From Verticillium longisporum (lineage: Eukaryota > Ascomycota > Sordariomycetes > Glomerellales > Plectosphaerellaceae), in the NCBI GenBank assembly GCA_019188255.1, contig JAETXT010000007.1, positions 2,852,001-2,916,000 of the forward strand: a stretch of DNA of 64,000 nucleotides, written 5' to 3'. A program made the position numbers and the translations under genes. Each line of letters begins with the position of its first letter. Positions within the stretch are counted from its first letter, which is position 1. Shown piece after piece: positions 9,810-22,156 of this stretch. The notes beneath the pieces are model-generated. The model was not told the origin of the DNA and searched no databases. It saw only the letters and a program-made list of their open reading frames with translations.

Positions 9810-12022
9810 GTTTCTGTTTCTTTGCGATCGATTCGTGGTGATACTGCCGGGATGAGCGGAGAGGGGAAAGAAAAAAGAAAGGGTCCCGAGAGAGTGTTGG
9901 GACAGAGTGAAGTGTCAGCGAATGTTGGTAAAAGGCGACAATGGCAGGAGCGAGCGAGGCAAGTCAACCAAAAAGCGAGCGAGTTGACCCTTCTACGCGT
10001 CGTCTCGTGGAATTAGAAGGTGGTAAAAGCCCGATGAGGAGGTGGAGGAGGAGGAGAAGAGAGAAGGAGGCACGAGGGGAGAATGAGCAGGAAGGGACGG
10101 GTCTTCTTGTCCTGATGGCATGATGCGGGTGCCCAGAGTAGCCCAGTGTAGCCCAGAGTAGCCCAGAGGCGTGCAGGTTGTTGGCGCCTTGGTGCTGCCC
10201 ACCATGGGTGCGCTGCCAAGACATCGTGCCTTCCCAGTTTGTTTTGTCCTAATGCCTCGTCCCTGCCCGGTACTTCCCCTTGAGCAGCGTTGCTAGTCTG
10301 AGGAAGGCGTGCTCATCAAACCTGCCTCTTACGCTGTCACCCATTGTCTCTTTGCGCCGAGGAGATTGACCTTTGTTCCTGTACCACTGTGAGGCAGTCA
10401 ATCAGCCAACCTGTGAGACCGTCCAGCGACTCCCTTGGATTCTTGTGGTTCGGCCTGGACATGTTCTTTCCTCCCTCCACCCCTGCACTCGTCGTGCTTT
10501 CCCCGGAAAGTAGCGGTGGTCGTGGTACCTGTTATCGCAGGCCACCTAGGTCCCAATGAGCGATGAGCGATGAGCGAGCTCCCGCCACTAACATGCCCCC
10601 CCTGTCACCAACCTTAATGACGCACTAGTCCCAACATCGCTGCCAGTCGCCATGCAACCAGGGGAGGGGGCCCGCATTGGCACACATCCATCCGCATCGC
10701 TCATCGGTTTCGAGAAAATACGATGTGCACCCACGACGCGTCTTCTCTCGCTCGTCCAGCCAAGACGCCAGCCAGCAGCAACGGCCGTCTGTGAGGGTGG
10801 GAAAAAAAAATTAAGAGTCCTCCACCCCTCCCCAAATACTTCGGCCCATTCGACGCGGTCCTAGTTATTGGGGCTGTGCTTGCCAGTCCAAGATTGATCG
10901 GCCTCTTCGCCTTGGGCGTCATGACACACTCTGTGGTGCGCCAAGGAAGACAGCAATCAACTTCCGGTCGAACGCAATCTTAGGTCCGTCATCCCCGGTT
11001 TGTCCGTGGCAAATTGGAAGAGCCCGATCTCTTCGGACAGAGAGGCAGGCAAGCAGGTCGGTCCTTAAAATTTAAGCTCGGCTGGAGCCCCCACCCTGCA
11101 ACAGCAAGCAGCTCCTGTTCAATTGATCCTGCTATTAGTTACCCGGTAGGTCCTAGGTACCTGATCACCAAGGTATCGTACCTGTACCTCCTTGTGGGCA
11201 GCTTCCACCCTGTCCACTGCCAACCCGCCATTGGCCCCCCATTCTGCCCTCCCTCGCAAAGAAGCTTGCGCCAGTGCATCGTCACCCGCTGCGCCGCAAC
11301 ATGCCTTGCCTACCTTATTGCTCGAGGCACCTTGCTTGACGATGCTCCCGCTGCTGCCAGCCTCCCACGATGACGCGCACGCGCTATGCCGTCCCATCGT
11401 CGCCGCCCGTCCATCTGACTTTGGCGCCCCGACCAGGTTGAGCCCTTGTCGCTTCATTCTTATAACCCCTATGGCCGGTTTGTCACACGGCACCGCCAAA
11501 ACTCAGAGGACAGTGCTCGAAACTGAATGAATGTGTGATCAGAAACTACAATCTAAGGTGACACCAAGGTGACAGACAGCCCCCCATCCTTTCCTTTACC
11601 GCCCGCCTTGCGCCGATGGATGGCTGCTCTACCATACGTTTATACTCGGGCCATGCGCGTACATGATACAATGTGCCGGCTGGGCCCCTGCGTTCAAAGA
11701 CTGCCTGCTCTGTCCATCAATCAATAGCTCGGCACGTCGGCGCCAACAATGTTCCATGCTCGCTCCGCCGTTTCATGCGTCGCTCTCGGAGTCCCGAGTC
11801 GCGCCGTACCAGCCGTACACTCGTTACTTTCGTCAATCCCTCGGCGCGCCATGTTGAGGCTGAAGCAGCCGTCTGGCCCCGAGCCGCTCGTGTCGGCGTG
11901 CTTCGGTTCGGGTGATTCTCCGCTCTGGCCTCGACTTGTGCTTGACGGCGCGGCGATCCGACCGTCTCGGGGCCACACCGCGCTTGGCCGCCCTCCTCCT
12001 TCTCCCCCGCTGCAAGTGCCTC
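9810..12022. other. 2.2-kb intergenic region upstream of the GH72 gene, no gene seen
   Basis: Neither strand shows an exon I can support. It contains a 4 x 10-bp tandem repeat (10131-10170), a GGTAC/CCTAGG-type cluster (11144-11190) and GA-rich stretches upstream of the GH72 start. The small ORFs here overlap in several frames and have no motifs. The right end is the 3' flank of BZZ1. Confidence 0.5.
10131..10170. repeat. Tandem 10-bp repeat, four copies
   Basis: The unit GCCCAG(A/T)GTA is repeated four times, with single-base differences and a divergent end in the last copy. It lies about 320 bp upstream of the GH72 start codon. Confidence 0.8.
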
Positions 12023-14455
12023 CTAGACGACCTGCACGTAGCTCGCCGGAACACTCTTGATTTGACCCCCCTTTTCGACCTCGGCCCATCCGTCGCCTGG
12101 ATCCTCCTTGATGAGCACAAACCTCTCTCCCTCGACCATGCTGTGCTCCGTGTCGCTCTGTGCTGTGTATTCGTAAATCGCCTCGACGTACTTGAGCTTC
12201 TTCGCTCCCCGCTTCGGCGCCACCGCCGGTCCCTTCTTCTTCGCCATGCCCGCAGTCCCAACGGACGACCCAGAGTTGCTATACGTCGAGTCTGGCCGGC
12301 CTGAAGCCCCCGTGTGCTGCGCTATCACTGGTGCTGGAGTCGGTGCTGCCAAAATCTCAACGTATGTGGCCGGCACCAAGCCCTCTTTGTAGCCAGCACG
12401 AACCTTGAGCCATCCCGATCCATCTGCAGATCACGTCAGCGCCTGTAGCAGTCAAGTGTCAGTTGTGAATAGCTCCCACGTACCATCAGGCTCGAGCAGA
12501 ATGACTTCGCGTCCTTCGGCTACGCTGAGCTCTCCATCGCCCGAGGCTTCGAAACTATACAGCATTTTGCCACTCTGGTGGTCTGCGCTCGACGATGACC
12601 CGTTGGGGGCACTGCCAGGCAGTTCGCTAATGTATGCAGTCGGGGGCGGGGCCATGATGCGGTTTTTGCGCGCCGTCGCCATACTGACGGTCGGTGGCGC
12701 GCCCGGCGACGGTCTTGGGCTCGTCGGCTCAACAGGCGGTGGCGTCCCATCTATTGGTGATCGGGGACCCGAGATGGAGCCGGAAACGGATCGCTGGGCG
12801 CTATGTGCATACCCTGAGCTCAACGAGTTCATCGTGTTTGTCCTGCTGAGGCTCGGTAGTTCTGCCGCGTGACCTGACGTCCCATTGGAAGGCTTGAGCA
12901 GCGCATTTGCGGCACCCTGCCGCTCCGCCTTGAGCTTCTTGCGGTCCTCTTTCGTCTGCTCGCCGGGACAGTCGGCGGGCACCTTCATCTCGCACTTGCT
13001 GTGGCACGTGTAGCCACAGTCCCTGCAATCGAACCCCTTGGCAGACAAGCCCCAGATCCTCTCGCCGCAGAGATCGCAGTTGGTCGGAATCTTGAAGGTC
13101 TGGCCCTTGAAGTTGTGGTTTTTGGCACCCAGCGTCACGTCGCCGACGACCGAGGTAATGGTTGACGTTTCGACTTCTGCCGTCACTCTCTTCCTGTCCA
13201 CAGCATGCAGTTCCTCCTGTAGAGCAAAGAGCTGCGTCACAACAGTGACCTCGTCCTTCTTTTCGGCGCCGCTGCGGACTCGCTGCTTGAGTGTCTTCAC
13301 GCCCTCAACCTCCCGCCTCTTCTTGTCCACTTCACGGCGAAGGTCACCCAGCTGACTCTTGGACTTGCCCAGTACATTGCGCAAGAAAACCTTGGCAAAC
13401 TCGTCGACCACCATCAAGTCATCGTCGTGCCACACGGGACTCGGCTCAAATGTCTTGTCGGCGGGTTCCTGCCAGGTGCCCACGTTGTGCTGCATGTACA
13501 TCATAGAGTCGAGATGCGGTTGGTTTCGAGTAATTTCCGACGTTAATGTCTCTATCAAACCATGTCCCTGGTGGAGGAGACCGGCTTCGAGTTGCGACGC
13601 CACCGTCCACAAGCCATTCAGTTTGACGGTTCGGAATTCAGACAAGTCTTGCAAGCTGTCCATGACCTCGGGGACGTATTCGTGGTAGTACTGCTCCTTT
13701 TGCTTATTTGTTACGTTGATGGCGATGAGATATGTATTCTTGACATTGTTCATGTCATAAATGTGCTGTTGGTACGAGCTCTGCGCCTTGGCCTTGTCGT
13801 AGGAGGATTCGGCCTTCTTGCGCTTACTCTCCACCTCTTGGCACGATGCGTCGTACTTGGCCTTGACCTTCCGAAGATCGGCGTATTGGGCATCGCGCTC
13901 GGCTTCAAGTTTGGCCGCAAAGTCGGCGTGGCGTTTACGAAGCTCTTCGAAGCGCGTGCCGAGGAACCGCAGAGGTTCGGCCACTTGCGAGACGAGATTG
14001 TTGGCATATCGATCATGTTGGTCGGCGCGATTTTCCAGCGTTGTCAGCTGCGTCGTCCAGGTCGTCAAGGATGCGCTCTCCAGAGAGCCAGGCGTCATGG
14101 TGGGCGTGTCGCCTACGCTGAGGGCCGCTGTCTTCTTATTCTTCTTCTCAAAGTACTTCTTCGCCAGTGCATTCAGCTTTCCAGAATACTCCTTCTCGAT
14201 GACGCTTCGTTCGCGGTAGAACTGTTGTATGTCTTCGAGCCAGGTGATGCCGTGGCTGACCCACGCGTTCGCGGGCTTGAAGCCATCCTATGAAATCGTG
14301 TAAGGCGCAGTCCATGGTCAGAGGCGAGGGGGGGCAGAGATGGGAGCAACGAAGCATGTGTGCATGTGCGCGCGGGTGCGTGTATGATGCTGTGACTGTC
14401 TGGAACGTACCTTCAATTCGGCGCCAAACGTGGGCAGAGCGTCCACTTCAGCCAT
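12023..14455 (-). CDS. BZZ1: Bzz1-type F-BAR/C1/SH3-SH3 endocytosis protein
   Basis: Bzz1 bends membrane through its F-BAR domain and activates WASP (Las17)/Arp2/3-driven actin assembly at endocytic sites. Exons 14411-14455, 12484-14287 and 12023-12423 give 749 residues, a normal length. The short first exon encodes 15 residues starting MAEVDALPTFGAELK and joins the F-BAR sequence (DGFKPANAWV...). A long coiled-coil follows. A C1 zinc finger around residues 405-455 has the HNF start and the expected C-x2-C and H-x-x-C pairs. A Ser/Pro-rich linker leads to two SH3 domains (about 590-645 and 692-749). Intron 2 (12424-12483) lies inside the first SH3 domain. The second SH3 ends exactly at the C-terminus (SYVQVV). 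It shares a divergent upstream region with DBP5. Confidence 0.93.
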
Positions 14456-15811
14456 TTTGGAGACTCTTGAAGCCCAATGCGCGCATGCGACAAGTGATTG
14501 AAGAGTCTCGAGAGACAGATCAATGCGCAAAGCGTCGAGAAGCTGGGTGGGTGGGCAGTGCTGGCCTCAAATGAACCCCGCCTGGGTTGGAGGGCCGAAA
14601 GTACCTCTTGGTAGGTAGCCAGAGTGGCAGAGCTAAGGCGTCGTTCGTACGGCACGGAGCCCCGAAGCGGAAGGACTGGCTGCAGTCGAGTTGGAGTGGT
14701 GTGGGCACCAACGAGAAGCTGCGAATGCGAGGCACAGGCGCACCACCTCAGTTGGAGGTGCCTTGGAGAGATGGATGTAGGTAGATAAGTCGACGTAGGT
14801 CCAAGACGGGTTGAGGCAGCAGACGGGTGGATTTCAGTTTGGCTACCTGACCTACGTCAAATAGGTTGACAGACAGACTCGTGATGGGAACAGATGCAGA
14901 AAGGTTAAATGTGATCAAGGTAAGGCATCCAGTTCGAGCAGAACTCTTTTGGGACGTGAAGTAAGGTAAGGTAAGGTAGGTAGATTACGAAGCCAGGACG
15001 TCGTCAGCCTTCCTTCCGTGCCTCTCTCTGTACATAGCTACCTTGGAAGGCAAGGAAGGGCAGGTAGCTGTGGGAGGCTCCTGGTTGTCCGGGTCGATCT
15101 TGTTCCCACGTCAGGCACAACTGGCCGGCCATACTTTGCCCAAGTCCCTAACCTTAGGTACCTCTACCCTCCGTCACCTGTGGCTTTTTCCCGGATGCTC
15201 GGTCCAATGGTCTGACGACCGACTGTCGGCCCATCAATGGATGTGGGGAAAGTGGAAGGTCATTCAGGGATAGTCATTGGTACCTGGAGCTGCCTCCTGC
15301 ATCCATAGGTAGGCAAGCACGCCTGAGCTCCTTCAAACGGTAGATCTTCGGCAAAACGCCCGCGATGCCCCGCGCCCAGCACCAGCAGTGCCTGGCGAGG
15401 TACCTGATCTGAGCTGTTGCCCCGCCATGTTTGCCGCTCCTGTCAGGCAACACCTGGAAAGGAGCTCCTAGAATTTCCACCCAAATTTGGAATCGGATCT
15501 TGTCAAGTCTTTGACACCTTTGCATTAACCAGCGCGACACAGTTCGAAAGCACGATTTTACCATTTTCTTCGTGCTGAGACCAAGATTCTTCAGCGACTA
15601 TACAGTTCGTGTTAGCCCAGTACGTCTGCCCCCACCTCTATCCTCGCGCATGAAATCGCGCCGACTCACAGCTTCCCCATCACCGCCCCTCCTCGTCTAA
15701 CGCACTTGGCAGCAGCAGCAACGATCTGGCTGTGCAATCAATCGGCTCCGACCAGCCCATCATCTTGAAACGCAGCCGCCTGGTGTTTCCTTTTCGAATA
15801 GACGAAGCGCA
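14456..15811. promoter_or_regulatory. Divergent promoter region of BZZ1 and DBP5
   Basis: A 1.36-kb region lies between two head-to-head genes. No exon is seen. A GTAAGGTAAGG...GGTAGGTAG cluster is at 14961-14984, and CCTTAGGTACCTCTACC at about 15151-15167. The DBP5 leader near 15600-15811 is C- and A-rich, as expected of a 5' UTR, and may contain a leader intron that I cannot fix. Confidence 0.45.
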
Positions 15812-17446
15812 ATGGCCGACGCCAACCCCCCCGCGAACCCTCCTGCTGAGGGCGACCCTGCCAACCTTGAGGATGCCCAGCTCGACGGCGCAGACTCGGG
15901 CCTCGTCGAGAACAGCTACGATGTCGACATCAAACTGGGTGATCTTCAACAGAATCCCGACAGCACTCTTTACTCAGCAAAGACCTTCAAGGAAATGAAC
16001 CTGTCCGTTCCGTCCCCCACAAACGGGTGCAGTATGCCGAATCGTTTCTGACTTTCGTCATGACAGCTCCGAGCCTATCCTCAAAGGTCTTCTCAGCCTG
16101 AACTACTTCAAGCCTTCGAAGATCCAGGAGAAGGCCCTTCCTCTCATGCTCCAAAACCCTCCTCGTCACATGATCGCGCAATCTCAGTCGGGAACCGGCA
16201 AGACTGCTGCCTTTGTCATCACCATTTTGTCTCGCATCGACTTGAGTCAACCCAACCAGCCTCAGGCCCTTGTTCTCGCGCCCAGCCGTGAGCTTGCTCG
16301 CCAGATCGAAGGTGTGATAAACAAGATTGGAAACTTTTGTGAGGGTCTCAAGGTTGCGGCTGCTCTCCCAGGCGCTCTGGAGCGTGGCGCTCCTGTCCAG
16401 GCCAATGTTATCGTGGGCACGCCTGGTACCGTCATGGACATTACTCGCCGCCGGCAACTCGACGTCTCCCAGCTTCGTCTCCTCGTCATTGACGAGGCCG
16501 ACAGCATGCTGGACCAGCAAGGCCTTGGTGATCAGTGTGTCCGGGTCAAGAGGTAAGGCTCCATGCTCGCCACCCCGCACGGCTGATCAAACCTTAACAC
16601 CGTCCAGTACGCTACCCCGTAACATTCAGATCCTCCTGTTCTCTGCGACGTTCCCCGACAAGGTTATGGGCTTTGCCGAAAAGTTTGCCCAGGGCGCTGA
16701 CCAGATCCGACTCAAGCACACGGAGCTTACAGTGTCTGGCATCTCGCAAATGTACATCGACTGTGACAGTGAAGATTCAAAATACGAGAATCTTGTCAAA
16801 CTCTACGGCCTCATGACTATCGGCTCCTCGGTCATCTTCGTCAGGGTACGTGTTCTGTCAGTCACAGTACTCAGCGACCTGCATGCTGACATTTCTACCA
16901 CAGACTCGCGAGAGCGCCAATGAGATCCAGAAGCGCATGGAGGCAGATGGTCACCGAGTGGCAGCACTGCACGGCGCTTTCGATGGTAACGATCGCGACC
17001 GACTTTTGGAAGAGTTCCGAAGCGGCCGTTCCAAGGTTTTGCTCACAACCAATGTGCTGGCCCGAGGTATCGACGTTTCTAGTGTCTCGATGGTGATCAA
17101 CTACGACATCCCCATGAAGGGACGAGGCGATACCGAGCCTGACCCGGAGACCTATCTTCACCGAATTGGCCGAACTGGCCGATTCGGCCGCATCGGCGTC
17201 AGTATCAGCTTTGTCTCGGACAAGAAGAGCTTCCAGGCTCTGTCGGCGATTGCTGAACTGTATCAAATCGATCTCGTCCAGCTCGACACGTCTGATTGGG
17301 ACTCTGCCGAAGAAGCTGTGCAAAAGGTCATCAAGTCCAACCGTGCCAAGGCTGCGTTTGCTCCGAGTGCCACAGATGCTGCCAGAGCTGCTGCTGCCAG
17401 CGAAGCGGCTCCAGGCGCCGAGCCCATTGCGACGACGTCCGCATAG
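15812..17446 (+). CDS. DBP5: DEAD-box ATP-dependent RNA helicase Dbp5 (mRNA export)
   Basis: Dbp5 sits on the cytoplasmic face of the nuclear pore, where Gle1-InsP6 and Nup159 drive its ATPase to strip export factors from mRNA. It also aids translation termination. Exons 15812-16002, 16067-16552, 16608-16845 and 16904-17446 give 485 residues, typical of the family. The helicase motifs appear in order: the Q-motif region SKIQEKALP, motif I SQSGTGKT, Ia PSRELARQ, Ib [28 protein letters not shown] and [13 protein letters not shown]. The PSREL form of Ia and the acidic, proline-rich N-terminus fit Dbp5 rather than eIF4A. The last about 40 residues are alanine-rich. The weakest splice call is intron 1 (donor GTCCGT), but it restores the conserved SEPILKGLL join. 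Confidence 0.95.
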
Positions 17447-19244
17447 AGTCTGGCGAGCCTACGGTGGTAAACATGGTCAGCAAACGGAAAGGCAAGAGAG
17501 GGCGGGTGGTTCATGGCGCCGGGGGAGCTGCGCATAGGTGAGGCCTATGGCCTGGCCGTTTTTGGTGAAAAGTAGATGAAGCGAATGACACGCAAGATAC
17601 CAAGAATGAGACTACGGGAACGACGAGCTATTTCTTCATGCATTCTCCTGCCATGTGAGCGATGGAGGCCAAGGACGCCCGAACGGGGGCGGCGTCGGAA
17701 CGGAAGAATCTGGTTCTGCCATGTCACCAATCTGCAAGTCCAAGTCTAATTCGCGTCCCGGATCGCGATTTCCTCGATCCGGCCCCAAGCTGAATTCAAT
17801 GGACAGGTTGCGTTGGGGGTTGTTCCGTAGTCAACTCAGGAACACCCCATGTCACTGTGTGCCACTGACGGCCGCCATCGGTCTCTGAGAAGAAAACTGC
17901 AAGACTCCGGTATCGTCATACTATCAGGACGAGATTGACAGCGTCCTTGAAACGTGCCGGTGAGCATCATGGCTGCAGACTCACAGCGTTTGGCTTGCTG
18001 GGCGACTACGAAACGGGCAAATGAGCTATGATGATTGGACGAGAAGGCTGACTCAATAGAGGCACGTCACGTGACTCGGACGTCATATTTCGACTCAGCG
18101 CTTCGCTACGCGCTTATTACCAGGGCGCCTAGAGTCGGGATCGGCAACATCCAACCACGACCAGCCATGATGCATGCCAGCGTCTTCATACTCTCCAGTC
18201 GATTGGACGACAGCCTTTGGACTTTTCACCGTGGTGTGCTGGACTGGTGAAAATGTACCGCAGAGCCTTGTAGCCTACATCCAGATGGAACACCTTGGCC
18301 CCCGAAACAGCCATGCCCCGGCCAACCATTGTTGTTGGCGAGCGCCCGACAAGTGCTCCTTGGAGTTCCAGACTTGAGTGTGTGAGGCATCCAGCGACAA
18401 GAGGCTTGCGTCTGGTCCGCTCCACCGGATTATTCCGCTCGCTTTTCAGAGGTTCTGCGTAAATGACGCCGAGATACTGGGCCACCCCTTCGTCAGCCCT
18501 GGCGATCTTCCGCATCCTGGCGCCCCCAAACGAACAGGCACCAGGGGCCAGCGGTGCAACGCGACTGCAGAAACCAGAGCGCGCATCACACGAGAGCAAG
18601 GTGGCCATCCGTCACTTCTGGACTTCTGTTGGCGCCGAGTCTGTAGCCCGCCACGATGACGAGCGGCATCTGAGAACCCCGAGACGGGGGCTCAGTCATG
18701 GTTGCAGACCAGGTCTGTACATGTAGACGCGGGCCACCCGCTTGTATATCTAGTCGTTTATCAAGTTTCATCGTGTCGCCAGGCGCGACCACTCTGCATG
18801 TCCGTCTCTTCATGAACCGCCGGGCCCCTCGATCTTCTCGTACTTGCCCGGTCCCCCCTCCTTCTCTCCTCTCTTCTCCTCCCCATTTCTCTTTTCAAGC
18901 GAAGCTTAATTCTTTTCATTCTGCTGCTTGTATTTTTTTCCTTGGACCGGACTTACGAGCATAACTCTAGCCGCTTCAGGTTCTGTTCCAAACATGGGAT
19001 GCTGGGCGTCTTGAACTATATCCCCCTTTTCTATTGATCTTTCATGGCTTGGAACTCAATATTCTATAATCAACACCGTCCATCAGATCGTACTGCCGCA
19101 GGTCATACCTCCTAGCGGGTTTCCTACTCTCAATAGCCAACTGCGATTCAACGCCATTTCCTTGCAACGCATGAAGGATGGGACAGGTCTTCAGGTGAGC
19201 TGACGCGACGATTGCTTCATTGTGCGCAGCTTTAACAGGGTTAG
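17447..19244. other. 1.8-kb intergenic region between DBP5 and the CFEM gene
   Basis: No supported gene. Small ORFs on both strands overlap without motifs. The right part (about 18850-19240) is pyrimidine-rich and AT-richer and is probably the 5' leader and promoter of the CFEM gene. Confidence 0.45.
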
Positions 19245-22156
19245 ATGTCCCTTCCTAGGATGGTCACCAAGCCGCTTGCCAGCTTATTCTGGACCTTTGC
19301 ACTATTCAGCATCGCCATTGCGGCGGACCAATTCAAGTTCACGGGGCATCTCGCACGCTTCGTTCCAAACTGCGCAAGCGGGTGCCTCGTCTCCTTTCTC
19401 AACGACAACTTTGCCGAGACGTCTTGCGACACGACTACTTCACTCGAGTGTCTGTGTGCTGAGACGGGCACTTCAGGATTCACCATTGGTGAGGGCGCAG
19501 TTCAATGTATCGAAGCGGAACAGTCGATAGGATCTTGTGCAGCTGGGGAGATTGACAGTACGTGAAGCCGAGGCAGATCAGCGGAACATCGTGGACAAGT
19601 GAATGCTAACAGACCACCAAAGGGAACACGATAGATACAGCATATTTCATGTGCTCTGGTCAGCCCAGCGCCGCTCTCTCGACACACACGGCCATTGAGG
19701 CCATTTTCATCGTTCCGGCTACCGGTGGTGGCGTCAAGCTGGTTTCCCCCCAGACCTCCTCAAGCTCTTCGACGCGGTCCTCATTGGCGACAACATCATC
19801 TACGCCTACGTCAGCATGTCGCACAACACATATCACAACTCTGGCAACTTCGACCAGGGAGGCTGCTTCATCCAATGAAGCCGGGTCCGCCTCAAATTTG
19901 ACTCCCACTGATGTTTCGAGCTCTCAATTTACCCCTACGCCAGGGCCTGCGCAAGCCGAGCCTACCGATGACGAATCTGGTGGACTCGGAACAGCACAGC
20001 TTGCCGGCCTCTCAGTCGGTGTCGCAGCAGTTGCAGGCATATTGATAGCAGCGTTTGTGCTCGCCAGGCGAAGAAGGAAGAGGCAGCTTTCTGGATCCGA
20101 CAACAGGTCGACGTCCATCACCAATCGTGACTCCTGGGGTTTCAACCCCAAAGAGGCACAGGACAATGTTTTCCACATCTCCCCGCCCATCCACGGCAAG
20201 TCACCCTTGCTTCGGCCTGTTGACTATTCAAGAAAAAGCTGGCGTCCAGACGCCATCGGCTTGGCCGTGTCACGTCCGACAAGTGAGCAGAGACTGGTCG
20301 TAAAGTCTCCCTTTCACCGAAGAACTTCGAGGCTTTTACCGCCGAAGCCAGACTCACCACCAAGGCCGATGCTGTCGTTGACAATTCCCAAGGTCAGCCT
20401 CACATCATCGACTCCTCCTACCCTACATGCATCCGAGGGGCAAGGTAGACAGCGCCAGCACCAGACAGACTCTCAGATCCAAGCAGCTCAGGTCGCGCAG
20501 CTGACAGCGCCGCCACCTGTTCATGCGAACCTCCGCGAGAGCACCATGACGGAATTCGAAGAGGATGGCTCTGGGCACCCATCACTGGTGGGCCGAGGTT
20601 TTTCACAGGTTTGGCGACCTCCGTCGTCAAACCCACAATCTGCAACAACATATTATGTTGCCGACACATACGGCAATTGGGTTCTCGGAAACCCAAAGTC
20701 AAAGGCCCAAGCTGCTGAGCTTGCTGAACTGGAGGCACCAACACCATTGACTGCATCCAACAGCGAAAAGACATTCAGATTGGCGGCTGTAAACGCATCT
20801 CTAGCTTCACAGGTCGGCATCGGACACGGCGCCGGGAGTCCAGTGGCCCCTTCGGCACCCAAGGGACCTGCGCTGCCCACGAGCCTGGGTTTGCTACCAC
20901 CAGCACACATCAAGTCGGCTCAGGATGTGCCACCGGCTCGCCCCGTGACTGTCTGGCCCGGAACCGGACCAGAGCAGAATGCCCAAGCCCAGAGTCTACC
21001 TGGTCACCAAGTACCTCCCATGAGTTTCTCCCACCCGGAACCGCCGCGCCGCAGGAGCAACAGCCTCAGTCAGAGCCGTTCACACCGAAAAGGAGTCAGC
21101 CAGGACGGCACTGACCGCCACGATTCCTACAAGTCTCAACAATCAGCTACAACCATTTCCAGTTCGAGCGGGGGCTTCGATGGAGACGATGGTACTGCAC
21201 CCGAGCCGGGCAGCCTCTCTCCCGTGGTCGAATCGCCGTATTCGGGTGTTGGGCGGTCCCCAGTCTCCTACCCTGCGATTCCCGGACGGCTGAACAGGTC
21301 CAATCTGCAAGTCCATCCGCCGCCCGTACGCCCTATGTATGCATCCCCACCCGGCCAGCCTAGTCCGACGCTCGGCCTGATGCAGCCGGCTGCTGGAGCG
21401 GCATCCAGAGGTCCGAACGAGATGGCAAGTCGGGTTGTGCCCTCTCGGCATCCCGACCGGAAGAAGCTTGCGCCCTCGCCAGGCGGGCCGTCATCGCTTC
21501 CCCGTCCCGATCCATCACAGTTCAGAACAGGCTCGCCGACGTTGCGCATGGTACCGCCATCCCGCTCGCCGTCGCCCTCGCCGCATCCGCAACCACTGCG
21601 TCTTCAGCGGCCGCAACCGCAGAGGGCCGACGTCCCGCTGCAGCAGGCGCAGGCCGCCAGGATATACGAGACAGAGGGGCCGACAGATCCGCAACTGGCC
21701 CACCAGATCCATCGCGCGCTCTGGGCGCCCGAGAACACGACCGCCTACCGCGCGCCGTGGGACGACGACGACCCCGCGCCGACGGCGCCCAGGACGCACC
21801 ACGACCGGCACCAGTACCACTGGCACCCGCAGCAGCACATGCAGCAGCAGAGGCCTGGTCTCCCGCGGCCGGTTCGCTCCGACGGGTCCTCTTCGTGCTC
21901 CTCGTTCTCCTCCCTCGCGACCAAGCGCCTGGGCAGCGAGCGCGCGGCCGGCCTGGCTCTGCAGAGCGACGAGTTGGCAGCAGGCAGCCGGTGGCGCCGC
22001 GACAACCGCGACGGCGAGCAGGAGAGCAGCAGAAACAACAGCAACAACACCTTCTCCCGAGACGAGCAGTCGCTGCAGCCCCCGACGACCCCTGGATGGC
22101 ACCCTACGCTTACCCCGACCAGGAGGGGTGACGATCTGTTCCTCGATGTACGGTAG
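19245..22156 (+). CDS. Single-pass CFEM-type (eight-cysteine) membrane protein with long cytoplasmic tail
   Basis: Exons 19245-19557 and 19623-22156 (65-nt intron, donor GTACGT, GCTAAC branch) give 948 residues. A signal peptide (about 1-27) ends near IAIAAD. The next about 95 residues hold eight cysteines in a CFEM-like order: FVPNC, SGC, TSC, LEC, LC, VQC, GSC and FMC. The intron sits between cysteines 7 and 8. A Ser/Thr-rich stalk leads to one transmembrane helix (about 231-252) closed by an RRRRKR stop-transfer. The remaining about 690 residues are Pro/Ser/Gln-rich and mostly disordered in appearance, with no domain I recognise. Topology resembles fungal wall-stress or surface receptors, but signalling is inference. 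An alternative ATG five codons downstream also leaves a signal peptide. Confidence 0.85.
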
